A DNA stretch of 32,705 nucleotides from Ruminococcaceae bacterium UBA1236. Its GTDB lineage: Bacteria > Bacillota > Clostridia > Oscillospirales > Acutalibacteraceae. Each line of letters begins with the position of its first letter. Position 1 is the stretch's first letter. The position numbers were made by a program, and so were the translations under genes. The notes under the pieces are model-generated. The model did no database searches. It was not told the origin of the DNA and was given only the letters and a program-made list of their open reading frames with translations. Shown here piece after piece: positions 16,121 to 23,868 of this stretch. Where the stretch lies: positions 29,122 to 61,826 of the forward strand of contig DBWO01000022.1 of assembly GCA_002309055.1 (NCBI GenBank), read 5' to 3'.

Positions 16121-17761
16121 TTGTATCTGGCGCTTTACAGAAAATGGAGACCCGAAAATTTCGATGAAGTTTACGGGCAGCCGCATATAACCAAAACCCT
16201 CAAGTCGGAGGTCGCCACGGGCAGAATTTCTCACGCCTATCTTTTCACCGGCTCAAGGGGCACGGGCAAAACCTCCTGCGCCAAGATTCTCGCCAAAGCG
16301 GTCAACTGCCTTCATCCCGTTGACGGCAATCCCTGCAACGAGTGCGAAATCTGCCGCGGCATAGATAACGGCTCACTTACGGATGTTGTTGAAATGGACG
16401 CCGCGAGCAACAACGGCGTTGAGGAAATAAGGTCCCTTCGCGACGAGGTCATCTATTCTCCCACAGTCGCGAAATACAGAGTCTATATCGTTGACGAGGT
16501 GCACATGCTCACCTTACAGGCATTCAACGCCCTGCTCAAAACCCTTGAGGAGCCTCCCGCGCACGTTATTTTCATCTTAGCCACAACGGACGTGCACAAG
16601 GTGCTTCCGACCATACTTTCAAGATGTCAGCGCTTTGATTTCAGGCGCATTTCATCAGCTGATATTATAAAGCGTCTCAAAGTTATATGCGAGAGAGAAA
16701 ACATCACTTTAACGGACGACGCGGCAAACCTTATCGCGAATATCGCCGACGGCGGCATGAGAGACGCCATATCAATCCTCGACCGCTGCCTCGCCATTTC
16801 GGATGACATCACGGCGGATGTTGTTTCATCCGCGGCAGGCGTCACAAGCGCGGAAGACCTCTTTAAGTTTTCATCGTTTATCGCGCGCTCCGATTTCAAA
16901 TCGGCCCTGCTTCTCGTTTCAGAGCTTTACGCAAATTACTGCGATGTTTCCGTTTTATCGATGAGACTGCTTGATCATTTCAGAAACATAATGGTCGCGA
17001 AATCGGTATCAAACTGCGCGGATCTCATAATCTGCTCCGAAGAGGAGCTTGCAAACTACAGACAGCGCGCTCAGGAAATGTCAATGGCAAAGATTCTTGA
17101 GTGCATCGACATTCTCTCAAAATTCAACAACTCCGTAAAAGAGGCATCAAACAAGAGAATCCTGCTTGAATCGGCTCTCATAAAAATGTGCGGAGTCAAA
17201 GACAGCGCCCTGCCTCAGAAAACAGCGGCGCCCGCGGATAATTCACCCGAGCCCGTAGTGCCCGCAATGCCCAAAAAAGAACCGGCGCCGGCACCCGCTC
17301 CGATACCCGCGACCGCGCCCGAAGAGGATGACACTCCTCCGTGGGAAGAAGCTCCCGCAAAAGAGGAAGCTCCCGCTCCCGGGCAGGCGGAAACAGCGCC
17401 TCCTCCGGCAGCTGCACCCGTCAATAAGGACGGCGATTATCCCGAAGGTCCTTTCGGACTGTGGCCCGAGATAAAAGAAAACCTGCGTAACTATGATATG
17501 GCCCTTTACGCAATGCTCGCCGAAACCTCGGCTTTAATCAAAAACGGCAAGATTATCATTCAGACCTCAAACGCGGGTCTCAAAGATTATATAATCAGCA
17601 ACAACTACGCTCCCGCCCTTAAGAATTCCATAATCGATATAACGGGCAGAGAGATGAAGGCGGCGGTCTCCGTCACAGGCGCCGAAGAAAAAACGCAGCA
17701 GAAAAAAGATGACAGTCCGCTCAGCGGCCTTATTTCAAAAATAAACGATTTCAATAACTGA
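16121..17761 (+). CDS. dnaX: DNA polymerase III subunit gamma/tau
   Basis: A 546-residue clamp-loader ATPase. Walker A GSRGTGKT is at 44-51, the zinc-binding cysteines are C63, C72, C75 and C78, and Walker B VYIVDEVHML and the sensor/arginine-finger segment ILSRCQRFDFRR are intact. A Pro/Ala/Glu-rich linker (about 385-440) and a short C-terminal domain follow. The start is TTG at 16121 behind AAAGGAAG, giving the family-typical YLALYRKWRPENFDEVYGQ. An in-frame ATG at 16055 is rejected because it lies inside the SRP RNA. The SRP RNA terminator stem ends only about 19 bases before the start codon, so expression may depend on read-through. No canonical -1 slippery heptamer in the correct phase was found. 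Confidence 0.95.
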   Translation: MYLALYRKWRPENFDEVYGQPHITKTLKSEVATGRISHAYLFTGSRGTGKTSCAKILAKAVNCLHPVDGNPCNECEICRGIDNGSLTDVVEMDAASNNGVEEIRSLRDEVIYSPTVAKYRVYIVDEVHMLTLQAFNALLKTLEEPPAHVIFILATTDVHKVLPTILSRCQRFDFRRISSADIIKRLKVICERENITLTDDAANLIANIADGGMRDAISILDRCLAISDDITADVVSSAAGVTSAEDLFKFSSFIARSDFKSALLLVSELYANYCDVSVLSMRLLDHFRNIMVAKSVSNCADLIICSEEELANYRQRAQEMSMAKILECIDILSKFNNSVKEASNKRILLESALIKMCGVKDSALPQKTAAPADNSPEPVVPAMPKKEPAPAPAPIPATAPEEDDTPPWEEAPAKEEAPAPGQAETAPPPAAAPVNKDGDYPEGPFGLWPEIKENLRNYDMALYAMLAETSALIKNGKIIIQTSNAGLKDYIISNNYAPALKNSIIDITGREMKAAVSVTGAEEKTQQKKDDSPLSGLISKINDFNN

Positions 17762-17776
17762 CGAGGAGATATAATT

Positions 17777-18115
17777 ATGAAAGCAAGAATTTCGGGCGCA
17801 GGCCAGGGCGGCCAGGCCAACATGATGAAAAAAATCCAGGAAATGCAGGAAAATATGGAGAGAATTCAGAAAGAGGTTGAAGAAACCGAATTCACTTCAT
17901 CCACAGGCGGCGGAGCAGTTGAGGTGACCGTTACCGGCGCTCATCAGGTGACCGCAGTGAACCTTAAACCCGAAATAGTTGACCCCGAAGATATTGAAAT
18001 GCTTGAGGACCTCATCATTTCCGCGTTCAACGAAAGCATCCGCAAGGCGAATGAGGCAATGGAAAAAGGTATGGAAGAGGCAAAAGGCGGCCTTTCCATC
18101 CCGGGTCTGCTGTAA
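17777..18115 (+). CDS. ybaB: YbaB/EbfC family nucleoid-associated protein
   Basis: A 112-residue YbaB/EbfC DNA-binding protein. A Gly/Gln-rich start and a Met-rich helix (NMMKKIQEMQENMERIQKEV) precede the characteristic core GGGAVEVTVTG and the EMLEDLIISAFNESIRKANE helix, ending in GLSIPGLL. The family binds DNA as dimers with pincer-like arms and is commonly encoded between dnaX and recR. Start at ATG behind GAGGAG. Its stop codon shares one base with the recR start. Confidence 0.94.
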   Translation: MKARISGAGQGGQANMMKKIQEMQENMERIQKEVEETEFTSSTGGGAVEVTVTGAHQVTAVNLKPEIVDPEDIEMLEDLIISAFNESIRKANEAMEKGMEEAKGGLSIPGLL

Positions 18116-18714
18116 TGCCCGGTTTTGCCCCCTCACTCGAAACGCTTATTGACAAGCTCGCCTCCCTGCCTTCAATCGGCAGAAAAAGCGCACAGCGGCT
18201 CGCCTTTCACTTTATGTCAATGAGCGATGACGAAGTGACATCATTCAAAGAGGCAATTGACAACGCGAGAAATAATGTCAAAAAGTGCATTGTCTGCTGT
18301 AACTTTTCGGATGACGACGTGTGCCCCATCTGCAGGTCAAAAGAGCGCAACAGAAGCACAATCTGCGTAGTTGAGGATCCGCGCGATGTTATGGCCTTTG
18401 AGCGCACACACGAATACTCGGGCCTTTATCACGTGTTGCACGGCGTAATTTCGCCGATGAATGACGTAAACCCCGAGGACATCTGCATAAAAGAGCTCAT
18501 CTCGCGCCTCTCCGGCGACGAGGTAACAGAGGTCATAATGGCAACAAATCCCACAGTTGAGGGCGAAGCAACTGCCATGTACATCTCAAAGCTCATCAAG
18601 CCGCTCGGCGTTAAAGTAAGCCGCCTCGCTTACGGCGTGCCCGTAGGCGCGGACCTTGAATATGCCGATGAATTTACTCTGATAAGAGCTATGGAAGGCA
18701 GAAAAGACATCTGA
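18115..18714 (+). CDS. recR: Recombination mediator RecR
   Basis: A 199-residue RecR, which works with RecO and RecF to load RecA onto gapped DNA. The N-terminal helix-hairpin-helix (KLASLPSIGRKSAQRLAFH) is followed by a four-cysteine zinc finger (C58, C61, C70, C73). The Toprim domain (CVVEDPRDVMAFERT with the acidic EDPRD motif) and a C-terminal segment with LAYGVPVGADLEYAD complete it, all intact. Translational coupling to ybaB is by TAATG overlap. recF lies 1.6 kb downstream, in what appears to be a separate transcript starting before dnaN. Confidence 0.96.
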   Translation: MPGFAPSLETLIDKLASLPSIGRKSAQRLAFHFMSMSDDEVTSFKEAIDNARNNVKKCIVCCNFSDDDVCPICRSKERNRSTICVVEDPRDVMAFERTHEYSGLYHVLHGVISPMNDVNPEDICIKELISRLSGDEVTEVIMATNPTVEGEATAMYISKLIKPLGVKVSRLAYGVPVGADLEYADEFTLIRAMEGRKDI

Positions 18715-18993
18715 TTTTTTATCATCTGTTTTCAACAATTCACTCACTTTCTTTTCACACCCATTCACGGTTTTCACACGGCTCCGATGTATTCACTCTT
18801 TTAACTTTTTACTCACGCTTCAAAAGTTAAAAACTCATCGCCGTTTTTCCATATATTTCAACACATTCAAAAGTTATACAACATTTTCACGCACCCTACT
18901 ATTACTACTGAATTATGATAGTATAACATTCATAATCAGCGCGGTACCCGCATTATTCCTTTATTAAAGAAGTTATCATTTGGAGGAGATATT
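18715..18993 (+). other. AT-rich dnaN leader with DnaA-box-like repeats; candidate regulatory or origin element
   Basis: A 279-base non-coding gap, much more AT-rich than its surroundings. It carries reiterated TTTTCA-type motifs on one strand: TTTTCAACA (18729-18737), TTTTCACAC (18752-18760 and 18771-18779), ATTTCAACA (18855-18863) and TTTTCACGC (18884-18892). The first differs by one base from the DnaA-box variant TTTTCCACA; none is a perfect TTATCCACA. TTATACA occurs at 18874-18880. A promoter for dnaN must lie here; AT-rich TATGAT/TATAAC-like hexamers occur around 18915-18927 but no clear -35 stands out. Calling it an origin is speculative, since dnaA is not adjacent. Confidence 0.4.
18799..18876. 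repeat. Inverted and direct repeats in the dnaN leader
   Basis: TTTTAACTTTT (18799-18809) is an exact inverted repeat of AAAAGTTAAAA (18822-18832), with a 12-base spacer. TTCAAAAGTTA occurs twice as a direct repeat (18819-18829 and 18866-18876), so the AAAAGTTA core is present three times. This could be a repressor or initiator binding cluster or an RNA hairpin. Confidence 0.75.
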
Positions 18994-20106
18994 ATGAAGT
19001 TCACCTGCAACACATTTGATTTATCGGAAGCCTGCCAGATAGTCCAGAGAGCGGCATCAACAAAAACCGCTTTACCTTCGGTTGAGGGTATACTGCTTTC
19101 GGCTGAAAACGGCAAGCTCACCTTAACGGGTTATGATCTTGAAATGGGCATTATCACCGAAATACCCTGCTCATCTCAGGAGGACGGCAAAATTGTCATC
19201 AATGCCCGTATGCTCAGTGAAACTCTCAGAAAGCTTCCGAATGACAGTGTAAGAATAGAAACAGACGTCAGGCAGATAGCCACAATCGAAAGCGGCGAAT
19301 TCAAAACAACAATTATAGGAATGAACGCTGACGATTATCCGGAGCTCCCCTCAATCAGCGGCGGCTATGATGTTGAGCTGAGCCATAAGGTGCTCAAGGA
19401 TATGATAAGAAAAACAATCTTTTCCGCAGCGGTTAAGGACAGCAAAATTGTTCACACCGGTGTGAAATTTGAGATAGAGCCCGGCCACATCCGCCTTGTA
19501 GCGGTTGACGGCGTGCGTCTCGCCATAAGAAACGAGAATATCGCCTATACCGGCGAGGAGCTTACTTTTGTTGTACCCGCTAAAACTCTGTCCGAAGTTA
19601 TAAAGCTTTTAACCGATGAGGACGAGGATAAGGTAAATATTTCCGTAGGCAAGAGACACATCACCTTCTCAATCGGAGCGTATTACATTATATCCCGCCT
19701 TCTTGACGGCGAATTTCTCAATTATAAGGGAGCGATTCCTTCCGCGGCGAAAACAGTTGTCAAGGTAAACACAAACGAATTTCTTGACAGTATTGACAGA
19801 ACCTCGCTCATCATCACAGACAGAATCAAGAGCCCCATCAAGTGCATATTTGCCGATAACAGCATAATTATGTCGTCAAACGCTTCAATAGGCGCTTCAA
19901 ACGATAAGATTGCCGCAGAGATTACGGGCGAAGAAATCACAATCGGCTTTAATAACAAGTATATGATAGACGCTCTGAGAGTGTGTGACACCGATGAGGT
20001 CAAAATCATCCTCAACAGCCCCGTCGCGCCGATACTCGTTGTGCCGGTTGAAGGCGAAGAATTTATTTTCCTGATTCTTCCCGTGAGGCTCAAAAATGAA
20101 AATTAA
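18994..20106 (+). CDS. dnaN: DNA polymerase III beta sliding clamp
   Basis: A 370-residue beta clamp. Three successive clamp domains are visible: the N-terminal MKFTCNTFDLSEACQIVQRAASTK; the middle domain with DDYPELPSI, LKDMIRKTIFSAA and HTGVKFEIEPGHIRLVAVDGVRLA; and the C-terminal domain ending FIFLILPVRLKNEN, close to the usual clamp C-terminus. It encircles DNA and tethers polymerase and repair enzymes. The ATG at 18994 follows GGAGGAG. It overlaps yaaA by 11 bases. dnaA, normally the gene before dnaN, is replaced here by recR and the 279-base gap. Confidence 0.96.
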   Translation: MKFTCNTFDLSEACQIVQRAASTKTALPSVEGILLSAENGKLTLTGYDLEMGIITEIPCSSQEDGKIVINARMLSETLRKLPNDSVRIETDVRQIATIESGEFKTTIIGMNADDYPELPSISGGYDVELSHKVLKDMIRKTIFSAAVKDSKIVHTGVKFEIEPGHIRLVAVDGVRLAIRNENIAYTGEELTFVVPAKTLSEVIKLLTDEDEDKVNISVGKRHITFSIGAYYIISRLLDGEFLNYKGAIPSAAKTVVKVNTNEFLDSIDRTSLIITDRIKSPIKCIFADNSIIMSSNASIGASNDKIAAEITGEEITIGFNNKYMIDALRVCDTDEVKIILNSPVAPILVVPVEGEEFIFLILPVRLKNEN

Positions 20107-20335
20107 GGTAAGAGTAGCGGAAAAACCGGAGTTTCACAAAGCTATAACCACAGATTTTATCCGGCTTGACGCTTTTCTCAAAATGAATGACGCCGTGCAG
20201 ACAGGCGGCCACGCGAAGCTTGTTATCCAGGGCGGCGAGGTTAAAGTCAACGGCGAAACCTGCCTGCAAAGAGGCAGAAAAATCAGAAAAGGCGACCGCG
20301 TGGAGTTTGAAAGAAAAATCTACATTGCGGATTAA
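20096..20335 (+). CDS. yaaA: S4-domain RNA-binding protein YaaA
   Basis: A 79-residue S4-domain protein of the YaaA group found between dnaN and recF throughout Firmicutes. FIRLDAFLKMNDAVQTGGHAKLVIQGGEVKVNGE is the S4 RNA-binding fold, followed by RGRKIRKGDRVEF. About 20 residues precede the S4 core, slightly longer than the shortest homologues. It probably acts in ribosome assembly, as reported for the Bacillus protein, but this is not shown here. It overlaps dnaN by 11 bases. Confidence 0.92.
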   Translation: MKIKVRVAEKPEFHKAITTDFIRLDAFLKMNDAVQTGGHAKLVIQGGEVKVNGETCLQRGRKIRKGDRVEFERKIYIAD

Positions 20336-20364
20336 AAATATTTGAGAGAGGAAGGGCAGATTAT

Positions 20365-21459
20365 ATGAAAATACTCAGCCATTCCTCTTTTAATTTCAGA
20401 AATATCGAAAAGGCAAATATCATCCCCGACCCCGAAATGAATATAATATACGGCGAAAACGGGCAGGGAAAAACAAACCTTATCGAAAGCATATGGATGA
20501 TGACGGGTTTTTACTCATTCAGGGCCCGCAAAAATGTCCAGCTGATAAGGCAGGGGAGTGAAGAGGCGAAAATCGAGACCTCGTTTTACTCCTGCGGCAG
20601 AGAGCAAACCGCGTCTCTCACAATCGGAAACAAAAAAGAGCTCACTTTAAACGGAGTGAAAGAGGAGAGCCCGAGAGCAATTATGGGCTCGTTTTACGCG
20701 GTGGTTTTTTCGCCGTCAACTTTAGGCATTGTAAGAGACGGCCCGTCCGAAAGGCGCAAGCTGCTTGATATAGCTTTGAGTCTTATAAAGCCGAATTACG
20801 CTCTGAATATCAGCAGATATCTCAGAGTTGTTGACCAGAGAAATGTGCTGCTCCGAAAATTCGGCGAAAAAAGCCTGCAGATGGCGGATTATTTCGCCCC
20901 GTGGGATGAGGAGCTCATAAATCTCGGCTCAAACATAATAAAATACCGCCTTGACTATGTTGAAAAACTCGCGGAATCATCAAAAGAGATTTATTCCGGA
21001 ATAAGCGCGGACAGGGAAAAATTTGATTTTTACTACAGTTTCTCAAAAGAGAATATAAGCGTGGAAGAAATAAAAGAGCGCCTTCGCAAAGAGCTCGAAA
21101 AATCATTTGAGAGCGACATAAAAAGGGCGTACACCGGGGCGGGACCACATACGCACGACCTTGCGCTCACACTCGACGGCAGAGACGCGCGGCTTTACGC
21201 CTCACAGGGGCAACAGCGCTCCTGCGCCCTCGCTATGAAACTGAGCGAGGCATCCATAATTGAAAAAATAACGGGCGAGTGCCCCGCCGTTCTGCTCGAC
21301 GACGTTATGAGCGAGCTCGATGAGGGCAGGCAGACCTTCATTCTGAACTTCCTTGACAGCAGGCAGGTTTTCATCACATGCTGCGATCCTTCAACCCTTA
21401 TGAGAAAAGGGAAAGGCAAGGTTTTCGAGGTTAAAGACGGCGCGGTAAGCGAATTATAA
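20365..21459 (+). CDS. recF: DNA replication and repair protein RecF
   Basis: A 364-residue SMC-like ATPase that recognises gapped DNA and assists RecR/RecO in RecA loading. Walker A GENGQGKT is at residues 30-37. The ABC signature region YASQGQQRSCALAMKLSEA and Walker B AVLLDDVMSELDEGRQ lie near the C-terminus, and the D-loop and QVFITC follow. Full length for the family. The start follows GAGAGGAAGGG. It lies 29 bases after yaaA. Instead of gyrB, a glycerophosphodiesterase gene and remB follow. Confidence 0.96.
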   Translation: MKILSHSSFNFRNIEKANIIPDPEMNIIYGENGQGKTNLIESIWMMTGFYSFRARKNVQLIRQGSEEAKIETSFYSCGREQTASLTIGNKKELTLNGVKEESPRAIMGSFYAVVFSPSTLGIVRDGPSERRKLLDIALSLIKPNYALNISRYLRVVDQRNVLLRKFGEKSLQMADYFAPWDEELINLGSNIIKYRLDYVEKLAESSKEIYSGISADREKFDFYYSFSKENISVEEIKERLRKELEKSFESDIKRAYTGAGPHTHDLALTLDGRDARLYASQGQQRSCALAMKLSEASIIEKITGECPAVLLDDVMSELDEGRQTFILNFLDSRQVFITCCDPSTLMRKGKGKVFEVKDGAVSEL

Positions 21460-21476
21460 TCCGGAGGTAAAGATAT

Positions 21477-22244
21477 ATGACTGCAGCACTTGTATTCAAA
21501 ATGATAGCGGCGATGTTTATGTCAATATTCACCGTGTTTTCATCAGCTACACATGTAAATATGATAGCGCACAGAGGCCACAGCGCCCTCTACCCCGAAA
21601 ACACCGCAATGGCGTTTGAGATGGCGGCGAAAAACGGCTTCAGCGGCGCCGAAACGGACGTCAGAGTGACAAGTGACGGAGTTTATGTCACAAACCACAA
21701 CAGCAGTGTTGTGCTTAAAGACGGCACGGAGCTTGAAATTGCAGACAACACTTATGAAACCTTAACCTCACAGCCGCTTAAAAACAGGAAAAATTTCTCG
21801 GATGTTTACCTGTGCACATTCAAAGAGTATCTCGAGATAATGAGAGACAATAATCTTATCTGCTTCATCGAGCTTAAAGGCGATTTTGATGACAGACAGA
21901 TAAACGAAATATTCACTATGGCGGGCGAGGTTTACACGCTTGAAAAGTGCATCCTGCAGTCCTTCGAGTTTGATAATCTTGTCAAGGCACACGAGCAGTT
22001 CCCCGACCTTCGCATTATGCTCACCTATGACGAAACGGACAAGAGCTATGTCAAGTGCTTCGAGTACGGCTTCTCGATTGACGCGGATTACACCGTTGTT
22101 GACGAGGAAATGGTTGAGGCCTTCCACTCAAGAGGGCTCGAGGTTGCCGCATATACGGCAAATGAGCTTTTCACCCTGAATTATCTCAAATCACTCGGCG
22201 TTGACTATATTGAATCGGACCTTCTCGGAGGTATGTTTGCTTAA
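21477..22244 (+). CDS. Glycerophosphodiester phosphodiesterase family protein
   Basis: A 255-residue GDPD-fold enzyme predicted to release glycerol-3-phosphate from glycerophosphodiesters. A hydrophobic N-terminus (about 1-24) is a probable signal peptide or membrane anchor. Motifs: MIAHRGHSALYPENTAMAF (catalytic H32), GAETDVRVTSDG (E59, D61), VTNHNSSV (H74) and CFIELKG further on. The usual His-Asp at the second catalytic histidine reads His74-Asn75 here; the histidine is conserved, so activity is plausible. It is inserted between recF and remB, 17 bases after recF and overlapping remB by one base, so it is a full member of the dnaN transcript. Confidence 0.9.
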   Translation: MTAALVFKMIAAMFMSIFTVFSSATHVNMIAHRGHSALYPENTAMAFEMAAKNGFSGAETDVRVTSDGVYVTNHNSSVVLKDGTELEIADNTYETLTSQPLKNRKNFSDVYLCTFKEYLEIMRDNNLICFIELKGDFDDRQINEIFTMAGEVYTLEKCILQSFEFDNLVKAHEQFPDLRIMLTYDETDKSYVKCFEYGFSIDADYTVVDEEMVEAFHSRGLEVAAYTANELFTLNYLKSLGVDYIESDLLGGMFA

Positions 22245-22504
22245 TGTATCTGCATCTCGGCCTTGACAAAACGGTGACTTATGACGAAATCATCGGCATT
22301 TTCGACCTTGACACAACCACCGTTGAAAAAAATACGCGCGAGTCGCTTGCCGCGGCGGAAAAAGCCGGCATAGTTGAAAATGTGTGCAACGACCTGCCCA
22401 AATCCTTTGTTGTGTGCGAAAAAAACGGTGAGAGGAAAATCTACATAACCCAGCTCTCATCCTCAACTCTGCAGAAACGCACGCGGGAGAATATAATGGG
22501 CTGA
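22244..22504 (+). CDS. remB: RemB (YaaB)-like matrix-gene regulator, DUF370 type
   Basis: An 86-residue protein beginning MYLHLGLDKTVTYDEIIGIFDLDTTT, which matches the start of YaaB/RemB, the small protein encoded after recF in Bacillus and related to the DNA-binding matrix regulator RemA. KSFVVCEKNGERKIYITQLSSSTLQKR is also typical of the family. Its target here is unknown. Position after recF (one gene removed) supports orthology. It starts in a TAATG overlap with the phosphodiesterase gene. Confidence 0.88.
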   Translation: MYLHLGLDKTVTYDEIIGIFDLDTTTVEKNTRESLAAAEKAGIVENVCNDLPKSFVVCEKNGERKIYITQLSSSTLQKRTRENIMG

Positions 22505-22533
22505 TAATATAACGAAAAAAACAGGAAAAAGCT

Positions 22534-23196
22534 ATGAAAAAAGCATTGATTTTATTACTGATTGCGGCGCTTGTTATGGGATTCTGCGCCTGCGAAAAAG
22601 ACGCGGGGCAGAATAACGGGTTAAAAACCCTTACCGAAGAAGAAAGCGTTTCGGAAACAGAAAGCCACACCGAGCCGATTTCCGAAGAAATCACGGAAAC
22701 GGAGACCGGGGCAATAACCGAAACCGATATTCAGCCGGAAACAGAAACCACGTCAAACGTGAATACATCGGCACCGGTAAGAACTAGATACGGAGAGAAA
22801 TTCACATTCAGCGCAACGGATATTAACGGCAAAGCTGTTTCATCCGCCGATTTTGCAAACGCTAAGCTGATTATGATCAATATGTGGGAGCCCTGGTGCG
22901 GCCCCTGCGTGGGAGAGCTCAGCGACCTTCAGAGGCTCTACACGAATTATAAGGACAAGGGCTTTGTTCTTCTCGGCGTTTTCGCTGACAATCCGGATGA
23001 CGCAAAATCCATTGTCCGCCAGAAGGGGCTTACCTATCCCATCCTCAACAAAACCTCCGGTTTTGACAGATTCCATACCGGATATGTGCCCACAACGGTT
23101 TTCCTTGACGGTGAAGGCTACCCCCTCACCTCCGAACCGTATGTCGGCTCAAGGGACTATTCACAGTGGGAGCAGATAGTAAAATCCCTACTCTAA
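22534..23196 (+). CDS. Thioredoxin-fold lipoprotein (TlpA/ResA-like)
   Basis: A 220-residue membrane-anchored thiol-disulfide oxidoreductase. A signal peptide ends in a lipobox-like FCAC with probable lipidated Cys20. A Thr/Glu-rich linker (about 35-85) precedes a TlpA-like thioredoxin domain with active site WEPWCGPC, LLGVFADNPDD and the cis-proline region GYVPTTVFLDGEG. It probably reduces or isomerises disulfides of exported proteins on the outer membrane face; no cytochrome-maturation genes are nearby. The start follows AGGAAAAAGCT. It opens a run of redox genes. Confidence 0.88.
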   Translation: MKKALILLLIAALVMGFCACEKDAGQNNGLKTLTEEESVSETESHTEPISEEITETETGAITETDIQPETETTSNVNTSAPVRTRYGEKFTFSATDINGKAVSSADFANAKLIMINMWEPWCGPCVGELSDLQRLYTNYKDKGFVLLGVFADNPDDAKSIVRQKGLTYPILNKTSGFDRFHTGYVPTTVFLDGEGYPLTSEPYVGSRDYSQWEQIVKSLL

Positions 23197-23256
23197 TTAA
23201 GATAGACAGAATTATAATAACCCTAAAGGGATAATATAAAAAAAGGAGAAATAATT

Positions 23257-23796
23257 ATGGCAAACAAATACGCAGGCACACAGACAGAGAAAAACCTTGA
23301 GGCGGCTTTCGCGGGCGAGTCTCAGGCGAGAAACAAATACACATATTTTGCCTCCAAGGCAAAGAAAGACGGCTTTGAGCAGATATGCGCCCTTTTCCTC
23401 AAGACGGCGGATAACGAAAAAGAGCACGCCAAGATGTGGTTCAAGGAGCTTGAAGGCATCGGCTCAACGCCCGAAAACCTTGCCGCCGCGGCAGACGGCG
23501 AAAACTATGAGTGGACCGATATGTATGAGGGCTTTGCCGTAACAGCGGAGCAGGAAGGTTTCCCCGAGCTTGCCGCCAAGTTCCGTGCGGTAGGCGCGAT
23601 TGAGAAGCATCACGAGGAAAGATACCGCGCCCTTCTCAAGAATATCGAGATGCAGGAAGTTTTCAAGAAAAGCGAAGTTAAGGTATGGGAGTGCCGCAAC
23701 TGCGGTCACATTGTTGTCGGCACCGCCGCACCCGAGGTATGCCCCGTTTGCGACCATCCGCAGAGCTTCTTTGAGATTTCGGCAGACAATTATTGA
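23257..23796 (+). CDS. rbr: Rubrerythrin
   Basis: A 179-residue rubrerythrin, a cytoplasmic peroxide-scavenging diiron protein of anaerobes. The four-helix domain carries the iron-binding Glu/His motifs (LEAAFAGESQARNKYTYF, DNEKEHAKMWFKE, AEQEGFPELAAKFRAVGAIEKHHEERYR). The C-terminal rubredoxin-like domain has CRNCGH and CPVCDH. It has an AAAAGGAG ribosome binding site. TATAAT occurs at 23213-23218 upstream, but no convincing -35 box. A GC hairpin without a T-run follows the gene. Confidence 0.95.
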   Translation: MANKYAGTQTEKNLEAAFAGESQARNKYTYFASKAKKDGFEQICALFLKTADNEKEHAKMWFKELEGIGSTPENLAAAADGENYEWTDMYEGFAVTAEQEGFPELAAKFRAVGAIEKHHEERYRALLKNIEMQEVFKKSEVKVWECRNCGHIVVGTAAPEVCPVCDHPQSFFEISADNY

Positions 23797-23812
23797 TTTT
23801 TGCTTTTGCTCT

Positions 23813-23841
23813 CAGGCAGGCGCTTTCGCGGCGCTTGCCTG
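23813..23841 (+). other. GC-rich hairpin between rubrerythrin and the aldo/keto reductase gene
   Basis: CAGGCAGGCGC (23813-23823) pairs with GCGCTTGCCTG (23831-23841), one G-U, 7-base loop. No T-run follows, so it is not a normal intrinsic terminator; it may stabilise the upstream mRNA end or cause pausing. Confidence 0.55.
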
Positions 23842-23868
23842 TGAATTCAGTAAGGGAGAGGAAAAGGG

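Noticed and set aside
17269..17278. A-run in the dnaX linker (CCCAAAAAAGAA) as a programmed -1 frameshift site for a short gamma form
   Set aside because: The A6G heptamer is in the wrong codon phase for the classic A-AAA-AAG slip. Transcript slippage is possible but nothing else supports it. The A-run near 17700 has the same problem.
17280..17420. Low-complexity Pro/Ala stretch in dnaX as a tandem repeat or recombination site
   Set aside because: It codes for the normal flexible linker of tau subunits; no exact DNA repeat unit is present.
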